This document shows positions 52,607 to 58,691 of a DNA stretch of 58,691 bases, piece after piece. Both the position numbers and the translations under genes were made by a program. The notes below the pieces were generated by a model. It searched no databases, was not told the origin of the DNA, and saw nothing but the letters and a program-made list of their open reading frames with translations. Source of the stretch: an uncultured Bacteroidia bacterium (GTDB lineage Bacteria > Bacteroidota > Bacteroidia > Bacteroidales > UBA932); the NCBI GenBank assembly GCA_902784785.1, contig CACZWF010000001.1, forward strand, positions 1 to 58,691, written 5' to 3'. The first letter of the stretch is position 1. Every line of letters starts with the position of its first letter.

Positions 52607-53931
52607 AAACCAAAAGGAGTTTCCAATACTGGCAATGGTGGGTGATCATCTGCTCGATGATCGGATACTCGGTTTTCTACTTCGTACGGAAAAATTTTGC
52701 CTTTGCCATGCCGGCGCTGGGTTTGGAATACGGCATTAAGGATACTGGTTTTGGCATTATCCTGACGCTGGTGGGACTGGTGTACGGCGTGTCCAAATTC
52801 CTGAACGGCTTCATTGCCGACCGGGCCAATGCCCGCTGGCATTTGGCGATAGGTCTTGGCGCTTGCGTGGTCCTGAACCTGATATTCGGCTGGAGCGCTG
52901 ACATCAGCCGTTGGATTACAGGGCAGGAAAGCGGCCCCGACTTCGTGAATGCGATGGTGGTCATCATGGCTGTGCTTCTGATTTTGAACAATGTGTTTCA
53001 GGGCGCCGGATTCGGCCCTTGCAATCGTCTTATGGTGCATTGGGTGCCCCCCAAGGAGCTTGCCACGAAGATGTCTATCTGGAACATGTCACACTCCATA
53101 GGGGCGGCCATCGTTTCGGTGGTGTGCGGTTCCATCGTAGCAACCATGGGCTGGCGCTGGTGTTTTTGGTTGCCGGCTGCCATCGGGGCCGGTGGAGTGG
53201 CGTTCATCATCCTCACTTTAAGGGATACACCCTCGTCGGTGGGCCTTCCAGAACTCCCTGACACCAAGACTGAACTGGACGACAACGAAACGCCTGAAGG
53301 CTATCGTATGTTTGTGATGAACAAGGTTTTCAAGAATCCGGTGGTGTGGACGATCGCGACTACCGCCCTGATGCTCTATATCGTGCGTTTTGCGGTGCTG
53401 GACTGGGGTCCTAAGTTCCTCCAACAAGGTGAGCAGCAACTCTCGCCACAATTAGCGGGCTGGATCATCGGCATCTTCGAAATTGCCGGCTGCCTGGGCA
53501 TGCTGGCGGCAGGATGGGTGACGGACCACTGGTTCCATTCCCGTGGTCAGCGGGTTTGCGTGATAGAAATGATTCTTACCGGCATATGTCTCCTGGCTAT
53601 CCACTTCCTTCCGGCTGGTGTCTCCCCGGTGGTGATGCTGGTACTGCTGGCAATGGCTGGTTTCTTTCTCTATGGACCTCAGGCACTTTTCGTCGTTATT
53701 TCCGGCAATCAGGTTACCAAGAAGGCGGCGTCTGCGGCGGCGGGCTTTATCGGTCTGTTCAGTTACCTGAGCACCATCTTTACCGGTGCTGGCGTGGGCC
53801 TGCTGTCAGACCATTTCGGAGATTCTTTCTGGAACAATCTTTTCCTCATTATGGCCTTGATCGCCATAGCCGGCGGTCTGCTCATTTCCACAATCTGGGG
53901 CATCAAAGACGACGGTTATGTGCATAAATGA
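52603..53931 (+). CDS. glpT: GlpT/UhpC-family organophosphate:phosphate antiporter (MFS)
   Basis: 442 residues, about 12 membrane segments. Organophosphate antiporter features: YSVFYFVRKNFAFAMPAL in helix 1, YGVSKFLNGFIADRAN in the loop 2-3, PPKELATKMSIWNMSHSIG in helix 4-5. It exchanges external glycerol-3-phosphate (or hexose phosphate in UhpC relatives) for phosphate. The ATGA overlap with the G1P dehydrogenase-like gene favours a glycerol phosphate substrate. It converges with the toxin gene; no strong terminator is visible in the 38 nt between. Confidence 0.88.
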   Translation: MKTKRSFQYWQWWVIICSMIGYSVFYFVRKNFAFAMPALGLEYGIKDTGFGIILTLVGLVYGVSKFLNGFIADRANARWHLAIGLGACVVLNLIFGWSADISRWITGQESGPDFVNAMVVIMAVLLILNNVFQGAGFGPCNRLMVHWVPPKELATKMSIWNMSHSIGAAIVSVVCGSIVATMGWRWCFWLPAAIGAGGVAFIILTLRDTPSSVGLPELPDTKTELDDNETPEGYRMFVMNKVFKNPVVWTIATTALMLYIVRFAVLDWGPKFLQQGEQQLSPQLAGWIIGIFEIAGCLGMLAAGWVTDHWFHSRGQRVCVIEMILTGICLLAIHFLPAGVSPVVMLVLLAMAGFFLYGPQALFVVISGNQVTKKAASAAAGFIGLFSYLSTIFTGAGVGLLSDHFGDSFWNNLFLIMALIAIAGGLLISTIWGIKDDGYVHK

Positions 53932-53969
53932 ACCGCGTCCGGACCTGATAAAGCGATAAGGAAGTTGAA

Positions 53970-54824
53970 CTATACGTCCTCTTCGTCTCTGTTGAAGGTG
54001 TTGAAGAATTCTTCTTTCCCCTGCGGCAGACCAGATATTTCTTGATACATGAATCGGCAGGACCAGTCATAAAAAGGAATAACAGCTCCGTGCTTTCCTG
54101 CATCGGTAAAATGCAGTTCTCTGTAGTAGCGAATCAAGCTCTCATCATCAGAATTGTCAGCCGCGAAGAGGAACAAATACTTGCAGCCTATATGTTTCTT
54201 TACCTCTAAAACAATGGGAACAAGGAAATGCCAGAAAACCACAGCTCCGAAATGAGGGAAAAAGCCCAGGGAGTCCATGTATTTACGATAATTCTCGTTA
54301 ATGCAGAACTCAACAATTTCTACTCCGGCAAATGTCTGTCCTACCCTTTGGATATTCTCGGTGAAGACATTCTCAATGTCCGTAACGGCTTTATTATCTT
54401 TCTTCTGAATCTTCTCAAGCTCCGCTTTTGAAATACCCTTGCTGGTTCGTACGCTTTCGCGGATTTCCTTGATTAGTCGACGATCCTCTTCGCTGGTGCT
54501 CTCTTCTTGTTCTATTTCATCGAAATACCGAAAGAGATTCTTTATCAGTCGAAGCTGCTCTTTCTCAATAAGTTTGTCGTATAGTTGCCCGCACTTCAAT
54601 GAAAAATAGAAGACGATGCCTCCTTCCCTGTTTTTGATGACGTAGTATGCAACAGAACCGTTCTCATCTTCTTCATACGCATCTGATTGAATCTTGTCTG
54701 TAAGACTTTCGCTCTTGGGGTTAGAGAAGTTTGCAACCAAGTGTAAATTAGTATCAGAAGAGGAGAGCCTTTCAATAGAAAAACTCTCCAAGATCTTTTT
54801 CTGCCGCTCGGTAATTCTTGACAT
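53970..54824 (-). CDS. GNAT-like toxin candidate of a Panacea toxin-antitoxin pair
   Basis: 284 residues, no signal. N-terminal ~140 residues with a charged helical part (EEIEQEESTSEEDRRLI-like), then a region resembling the GNAT acetyltransferase fold: FAGVEIVEFCINENYRKYM, FGAVVFWHFLVPIVLEV and GCKYLFLFAADNSDDESLI followed by RYYRELHF. It is the second gene after the Panacea antitoxin, 8 nt downstream, the PanAT order in which a universal antitoxin domain neutralises varied toxins. Sequence here is clearly more AT-rich than the flanking PUL genes, suggesting acquisition. GNAT assignment is by eye and moderate; an abortive-infection role is possible. Confidence 0.65.
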   Translation of the reverse strand: MSRITERQKKILESFSIERLSSSDTNLHLVANFSNPKSESLTDKIQSDAYEEDENGSVAYYVIKNREGGIVFYFSLKCGQLYDKLIEKEQLRLIKNLFRYFDEIEQEESTSEEDRRLIKEIRESVRTSKGISKAELEKIQKKDNKAVTDIENVFTENIQRVGQTFAGVEIVEFCINENYRKYMDSLGFFPHFGAVVFWHFLVPIVLEVKKHIGCKYLFLFAADNSDDESLIRYYRELHFTDAGKHGAVIPFYDWSCRFMYQEISGLPQGKEEFFNTFNRDEEDV

Positions 54825-54832
54825 GAATATAT

Positions 54833-55306
54833 TTAAAGAACAGGCTGAAGGTGACTTAAAAGATATCGGCGAAGCTTAATATGGTGTGCATCCTTCCGGA
54901 TATCCTCCATTTCAATCAAAGCGTCACTGTTTTCTCCGGCGGGAACGCCCACCCTTGCCTTCTGCCATGATATTTCTCCATGGGTAATGGAACTGAGACT
55001 CCACGCATCTTTATGCGCATATTGCTCAAAAACCTTATCGAAAATGGCTTGGTAAGGGGCAATCTCTTTGGGTGATAAACTTTTTGTGAGTTTTCCTTGT
55101 TTGTACAGGCTTCTTATCTGAACAAGAACAGGCCCGTATTTCCATGCCTGGAAGGGCGTTGCGAATAGTGGCTGGTCTAACTGGATAAAGGATTCGCGCT
55201 GGGCAAAGTACAAAAGCTTATGCAACTTCATCTCGTCGATAGGGGAACCAAATTCCCTTTCATATCGGCGAGAGATATAAGAAGCAACTTTTACAACGTC
55301 AAGCAT
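54833..55306 (-). CDS. Panacea/SocA-domain (DUF4065) antitoxin
   Basis: 157 residues. Panacea domain signatures: MLDVVKVASYISRRYE, MKLHKLLYFAQRESFI, LFATPFQAWKYGPVL and the ISWQKAR block. The domain neutralises many unrelated toxins, and the first such protein, SocA, is a proteolysis adaptor. First gene of the pair; a promoter lies 17 nt upstream and the toxin follows after 8 nt. AT-rich like its partner. Confidence 0.85.
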   Translation of the reverse strand: MLDVVKVASYISRRYEREFGSPIDEMKLHKLLYFAQRESFIQLDQPLFATPFQAWKYGPVLVQIRSLYKQGKLTKSLSPKEIAPYQAIFDKVFEQYAHKDAWSLSSITHGEISWQKARVGVPAGENSDALIEMEDIRKDAHHIKLRRYLLSHLQPVL

Positions 55307-55322
55307 ATTATCCTAATTTCCC

Positions 55323-55352
55323 CAAAGGTGGCATTTTTTTTCGTAATTACAA
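55323..55352 (-). promoter_or_regulatory. Promoter of the toxin-antitoxin pair
   Basis: Minus strand TTG (55350-55352), 19-nt spacer, CACCTTTG (55323-55330): one mismatch to TAnnTTTG. The start near 55316 gives a short leader to the ATG at 55306. Confidence 0.5.
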
Positions 55353-55380
55353 AATTTTCGCCCAAAATTTACTAAATCCG

Positions 55381-55575
55381 TTATAACTTCAGCGTGTTGA
55401 CAAGGAGTTGCAGGGCAGCCTGGTTCATTGTTGTGTGATTGAATCCTTGCAACTCATACAGGGTCATCGAGGGGTGCCCGATGTGTTTCATCAGCGCGCA
55501 GAACAAAGCGTTTTCTTCGTATCGGCAAATCATTTCCAAGTTCCTGTCCCCGGTAACGAGAAGGAAAGGGGGAGC
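55381..55575 (-). pseudogene. C-terminal fragment of an alpha/beta hydrolase
   Basis: About 64 codons on minus reading PFLLVTGDRNLEMICRY, ALMKHIGHPSMTLYELQG, FNHTTMNQAALQLLVNTLKL and stop at 55381. This is the C-terminal end of an alpha/beta-hydrolase (BD-FAE/dienelactone hydrolase-like) with the acid Asp in GDRN and His in GFNH. The 5' three-quarters are missing, replaced abruptly by the symporter fragment. Non-functional remnant. Confidence 0.65.
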
Positions 55576-55722
55576 GTCCTTGGATTCTCGCCGGAACAGA
55601 CGGCACTGCTTATGACAATCTATCTTGCACTTGATGGCTACGGTCCGGCCTGCAATGTGACCGGGGACGGAGCGGTGGCGTTGATAATGGATAGGATATC
55701 GAGGAGAAAAGCGCGCTCTTGA
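55576..55722 (+). pseudogene. C-terminal fragment of a DAACS symporter
   Basis: 48 codons reading SVLGFSPEQTALLMTIY, LALDGYGPACNVTGDGAV and ALIMDRISRRKARS then stop at 55722. It matches the end of the intact symporter at 50004, but the last codons differ (ALIMDRISRRKA versus TLIIDKIFPQKR), so the 3' tip came from a paralogue. There is no upstream part of the gene. It contains the right copy of the 83-bp repeat. Confidence 0.8.
55582..55664 (+). repeat. 83-bp perfect direct repeat, right copy
   Basis: Identical to 51033-51115, same orientation, offset 4549 bp. With the left copy it encloses the glycerol-phosphate genes, the Panacea toxin-antitoxin pair and the hydrolase fragment. Confidence 0.9.
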
Positions 55723-55737
55723 GCCGAAATATCTTCC

Positions 55738-56442
55738 CTACACGTGCACGAGGGTGCCGACTTTGTCGCCGTGGAGGAGGGAGGTGAGGTTGCCTTTCTG
55801 GTTCATGTCGAAGACGATGATGGGCATATTGCCTTCGCGGCAGAGGGAGAAGGCGGTCTGATCCATCACTTTGAGGCGGTCGGCGATGGCTTTGTCGAAA
55901 CTCAACTCCTCATACTTGGTGGCCGTGGGGTCCTTTTCGGGGTCGGCGGTATAGACGCCGTCCACGCGGGTGCCTTTCAGCAGGGCGTCCGCCTTGATTT
56001 CCAAGGCGCGGAGGGCCGCACCGGAGTCGGTGGTGAAGAAGGGGTTGCCCGTTCCGCCGGCGAGCAGGGCCACGCCGCCGCGTTCCAGCACCTTTACGGC
56101 GTCGTCGCGCATATAGTATTTGGCGACGGGCTCCATCGGGGTGGCGGTGAACACCGTGGCTTCCACTCCTTCGCTGCGGATGGCCATCGCGAGGGCGAGG
56201 GAATTGATGACAGTCGCGAGCATACCCATCTTGTCGCCGTCCACACGGTCAAAGCCTTTGCCTACGCCTTGCAGGCCGCGGAAGATATTGCCGCCGCCGA
56301 TGACGATGGCGATTTGCGCCCCGGCGCGGGTGGCGGAAGCGATTTCAGAGGCGTATGCGGCCAGCACGTCTTCGTTGATGCCTTTGCCCTGGGGACCGCC
56401 CAGGCTCTCGCCGCTGAGTTTGAGAAGGAGTCTTTTGTACAT
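55738..56442 (-). CDS. pyrH: UMP kinase
   Basis: 234 residues (MYKRLLLKLSGESLGGP), amino-acid-kinase fold, hexameric cytoplasmic enzyme phosphorylating UMP to UDP. Signatures: LKLSGE (phosphate binding), VIGGGNIFRG, DKMGMLATVINS, GGTGNPFFTTD (ATP/UMP site), and the C-terminal GDKVGTLVHV. Length is normal. Its 3' end lies 15 nt from the scar at 55722, and parts of it recur in decayed form at 25543-25642. Confidence 0.97.
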   Translation of the reverse strand: MYKRLLLKLSGESLGGPQGKGINEDVLAAYASEIASATRAGAQIAIVIGGGNIFRGLQGVGKGFDRVDGDKMGMLATVINSLALAMAIRSEGVEATVFTATPMEPVAKYYMRDDAVKVLERGGVALLAGGTGNPFFTTDSGAALRALEIKADALLKGTRVDGVYTADPEKDPTATKYEELSFDKAIADRLKVMDQTAFSLCREGNMPIIVFDMNQKGNLTSLLHGDKVGTLVHV

Positions 56443-56464
56443 ATTTCTTTCAAGTTTCGTCCAG

Positions 56465-56495
56465 CAAATTTACGAGCAAGCCGAGAGAAAAGCAA
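56465..56495 (-). promoter_or_regulatory. Promoter of pyrH
   Basis: Minus strand TTG (56493-56495), 20-nt spacer, TAAATTTG (56465-56472). The start near 56458 leaves about 16 nt to the ATG at 56442. Confidence 0.65.
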
Positions 56496-56560
56496 ATTTT
56501 TTTGCATTTCCGAGGCGCAGCCGTCAATAGTCGCACAGCGAGAATTTACAAAAAAATTCC

Positions 56561-56568
56561 TATCTTTG
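56561..56568 (+). promoter_or_regulatory. -7 element of the RND efflux operon
   Basis: TATCTTTG at 56561-56568, matching TAnnTTTG. No TTG at the right distance upstream, so the -33 element is weak or the promoter needs an activator. The leader to ATG 56623 would be ~48 nt. Confidence 0.55.
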
Positions 56569-56622
56569 CGGGCTTGTTGTAAAATGTATCCATTTTAAAG
56601 TTATAACCATAAAAACAACACC

Positions 56623-57723
56623 ATGAAAACTATTGGATTGAAGTGGGTCTCTGCGCTCGGTGTGATGGCCGGGCTGATCTCTTGCAACCTCAATATTCCT
56701 CAGGAGGTTCACACGTCCTATGAGACAATGACTGTCGAGAAGCAGGACATCGTCGTCCCCATTAAATTCAGCGCGAAACTGAAAGGACAGGCGGACGTTA
56801 CCATTATGCCGCAGGTAAGCGGACAGTTGATGCAGATTGCGGTCAACGAAGGACAGCAGGTGAAGGTCGGCGACGTGCTTTTCGTCATAGACTCCCGCAA
56901 TGCGCAACTGGATCTGGATGTCGCGCAGGCAAACCTGCAGGCGGCGCTGGCCTCGGAGAGTTCGGCGAAATTGGAGTATGAATCCAATAAAAATCTGTTT
57001 GAGAAAAAAATTGTCAGCCGCTATATGCTCGACAATTCGGAGAACGCTTATAAAAGTGCGCAGGCTGCCGTAGCCCAGGCGAAGGCTGCCGTGAACAGGG
57101 CCAAGGTCAATCTCGGATTCTGCACCATTACTTCGCCCGTGAAAGGTGTTACGGGTGAAATCGATGTACGCGCCGGCGACCAGGTCTCTCCCGCCACCCG
57201 CTTGACCGTCGTGAGCGACAACTCCAATATGGATGCGGAATTCTCATTGTCCGAGTCCGTTCTGGAAGAAGCCCTTGCCTATGGATTCAAGGGGAATGTC
57301 AATGATGCGCTGAAGACTTTTCCCGATGTAACGTTCGTGATGAAGAACGGGACGGAGTACGGGCTCAAGGGCCGCATCAGCAGCGCGACCGGCGTCGTGA
57401 GCGCCACGACGGGTACGATTGCCTGCAAGGCCACTTTCCCGAATCCCGAAGGAGTGCTTTACTCCGGTACGCAGGGGACGGTGGTGCTTCCCTCGGCCGA
57501 GAAAGGCGTGATGGTCATCCCGCAGACGTCCGTGGTGCGTCTGCAGGACAAGTCGCTGGTCTATACGGTGCAGGCTGACAGTACGGCCAAGGCTGTCGCG
57601 GTGTCCTTTTTCGATGCGGGCAACGGACAGGATTTCATTGTCACGAAGGGCTTGAATGTCGGGGACCGGATTGTCACCGTCGGCTCCAACAATGTACAGG
57701 AAGGACAGCGTGTGCTCTATTGA
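56623..57723 (+). CDS. RND efflux periplasmic adaptor (membrane fusion protein)
   Basis: 366 residues with a lipoprotein signal to Cys 21 (GLISC). Barrel-hairpin-lipoyl-barrel plan of AcrA/MexA proteins: lipoyl half QVSGQLMQIAVNEGQQVKVG (~67-86), coiled-coil hairpin (~100-165), second lipoyl half FCTITSPVKGVTGEIDVRAG, beta-barrel and a C-terminal domain (VMVIPQTSVVRLQD, GDRIVTVGSNNVQEGQRVLY). It joins the inner-membrane pump encoded 16 nt downstream to an outer-membrane TolC-type channel, which would be encoded beyond the window. Confidence 0.93.
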   Translation: MKTIGLKWVSALGVMAGLISCNLNIPQEVHTSYETMTVEKQDIVVPIKFSAKLKGQADVTIMPQVSGQLMQIAVNEGQQVKVGDVLFVIDSRNAQLDLDVAQANLQAALASESSAKLEYESNKNLFEKKIVSRYMLDNSENAYKSAQAAVAQAKAAVNRAKVNLGFCTITSPVKGVTGEIDVRAGDQVSPATRLTVVSDNSNMDAEFSLSESVLEEALAYGFKGNVNDALKTFPDVTFVMKNGTEYGLKGRISSATGVVSATTGTIACKATFPNPEGVLYSGTQGTVVLPSAEKGVMVIPQTSVVRLQDKSLVYTVQADSTAKAVAVSFFDAGNGQDFIVTKGLNVGDRIVTVGSNNVQEGQRVLY

Positions 57724-57739
57724 TTGAGTCCTTACGATT

Positions 57740-58691
57740 ATGAAAAACAATCTATTCATCGACAGATATGTGATGGCGTGCGCCATCGCCATTGTCATCG
57801 CGCTGGTGGGGTTCATCTGTATGTCAACCCTTCCGGTCGAACAATATCCCGACATCGCGCCTCCGATGGTCCGTGTCTCGACCAACTATACCGGCGCGGA
57901 TGCCAATACCATTATGAAATCGGTCGTCCAGCCGCTGGAGGAGAACATCAACGGCGTGCCGGGGATGACGTATATTACCGGCTCGGCCTCGGCTTCCGGC
58001 GAAGTGTCCATCCAGGTCTATTTCAATCAAGGGACGGATCCGGACATCGCCGCCGTCAATGTCCAGAACCGTGTCAGCCGTGCGACGGCCCTGCTTCCCG
58101 CCGAAGTGACCAAGGTGGGTGTGCAGGTGATGAAGCAGCAGAACAACATCCTGCATATCGGCTCGCTCAAGAGCGTCGATGGCAGGTATGATTCCGACTT
58201 TATCGCCAACTACATCGACATCAACATCAAGCCCCGTCTGATGCGTATCTCCGGTGTCGGTGACGTGATGTCCCTGGGTAATACCTATGCCTTGCGCATC
58301 TGGATGAAGCCCGATGTGATGGCGCAGTATGGTCTGGATCCTACCGACGTGTTCGCCGCCATCGGCGGGCAGAGTTTCGTCGCCGCGACCGGTTCGCTGG
58401 GCGAGCAGAGCGACAATGCCTACCAGTACTCGATGGAATACAAAGGTACGCTCAAGACCATCGAGGAATTCAATGATATCGTACTCCGTACCAGTGACGG
58501 CGGACACCTGCTACATCTGGGGGATGTGGCGGATGTGGAAATCGGTGCGGTCAGTTACAACTTCAATTCCAGCATCGACGGTAAACCGGGTACGCTTTAT
58601 ATGGCGTTCCAAGCTCCCGGCGCCAATGCTACGGAGGTCAACGCCCGCATCAAGCAACTGTATGAGGACCTGAAGCCCTCGATGCCCGCCG
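57740..58691 (+). CDS. RND multidrug efflux pump, inner-membrane subunit (3' end outside window)
   Basis: The frame from ATG 57740 (MKNNLFIDRYVMACAIAIV) runs open to the window end, 317 codons of a protein that is normally ~1040 residues. AcrB/HAE1 features: TM1 followed by LPVEQYPDIAPP (family LPVAQYPxIAPP), then the pore-domain segments DANTIMKSVVQPLEENINGV, VQNRVSRATALLPAEV and ISGVGDV. It exports drugs, bile acids or other amphiphiles using the proton gradient. It is absent from simple open-frame lists only because its stop lies beyond the window. Confidence 0.94.
   Translation, partial: MKNNLFIDRYVMACAIAIVIALVGFICMSTLPVEQYPDIAPPMVRVSTNYTGADANTIMKSVVQPLEENINGVPGMTYITGSASASGEVSIQVYFNQGTDPDIAAVNVQNRVSRATALLPAEVTKVGVQVMKQQNNILHIGSLKSVDGRYDSDFIANYIDINIKPRLMRISGVGDVMSLGNTYALRIWMKPDVMAQYGLDPTDVFAAIGGQSFVAATGSLGEQSDNAYQYSMEYKGTLKTIEEFNDIVLRTSDGGHLLHLGDVADVEIGAVSYNFNSSIDGKPGTLYMAFQAPGANATEVNARIKQLYEDLKPSMPA

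Noticed and set aside
55744..56598. 284-codon plus-strand open frame opposite pyrH
   Set aside because: pyrH on minus is certain and has its own perfect promoter.

Overview
The window is chromosomal DNA of a Bacteroidales-type bacterium. Evidence: SusC/SusD pairs, fimbrillin-like, BACON and DUF5689 lipoproteins, a DUF6377 regulator, very few Shine-Dalgarno motifs, and Bacteroidetes promoters (TTG, 19-22 nt spacer, TAnnTTTG) in front of nearly every transcription unit. Base composition is GC-rich apart from a more AT-rich toxin-antitoxin pair, which fits a high-GC uncultured Bacteroidales lineage. I cannot name a species.

Layout. 1-1.6 kb: core translation genes (3' part of fusA, rpsJ, a CAT-anticodon tRNA). 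1.6-3.2 kb (minus): a DUF6377 membrane regulator, divergent from the first large locus. 3.4-25.5 kb (plus): one tightly packed 13-gene locus with two paralogous secreted endonuclease/exonuclease/phosphatase (EEP) enzymes, a SusC/SusD pair, BACON/DUF5689/Big_2 lipoproteins, a beta-helix protein, a 44-residue peptide, two GLUG-repeat fimbrillin-like proteins (one ending in an SGNH hydrolase) and a small fimbrillin-like lipoprotein. It has no recognisable glycoside hydrolase and looks like an uptake system for a phosphodiester-containing ligand rather than a normal polysaccharide locus. 25.5-26.3 kb: a gene graveyard holding fragments of pyrH, a tyrosine integrase, an AAA ATPase and a secreted protein. 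26.3-27.2 kb (minus): an AraC regulator. 27.3-51.2 kb (plus): a polysaccharide-utilization locus with a fimbrillin-heparinase II/III fusion, two tandem tiny peptides, a fimbrillin-like lipoprotein, a half-size and a full-size SusC, SusD, a fibronectin-type lipoprotein, a GH99/WbsX-like protein, a second heparinase II/III lyase, a metallophosphoesterase, a propeller-GH88-propeller enzyme, a GH3 glucosidase and a dicarboxylate symporter. Lyase plus GH88 indicates a uronic-acid-containing polysaccharide; no sulfatase is present.

51.2-53.9 kb: a glycerol-1-phosphate dehydrogenase-like gene and a GlpT-like antiporter, overlapping. 54-55.3 kb (minus): a Panacea-domain antitoxin with a GNAT-like toxin candidate. 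55.4-55.7 kb: a second scar with the ends of an alpha/beta hydrolase and of a symporter; the symporter piece repeats 83 bp of the upstream symporter gene exactly. 55.7-56.4 kb (minus): pyrH. 56.6 kb to the end: an RND efflux adaptor and the start of its inner-membrane pump.

The most unusual signals are (i) a family of tiny MK-Y-P peptides whose C-terminal motifs reappear as tails on neighbouring lipoproteins, (ii) the EEP/SusCD/DUF5689 locus, and (iii) two recombination scars, both involving the 3' end of pyrH, one of which makes a direct repeat around a metabolic plus toxin-antitoxin block.
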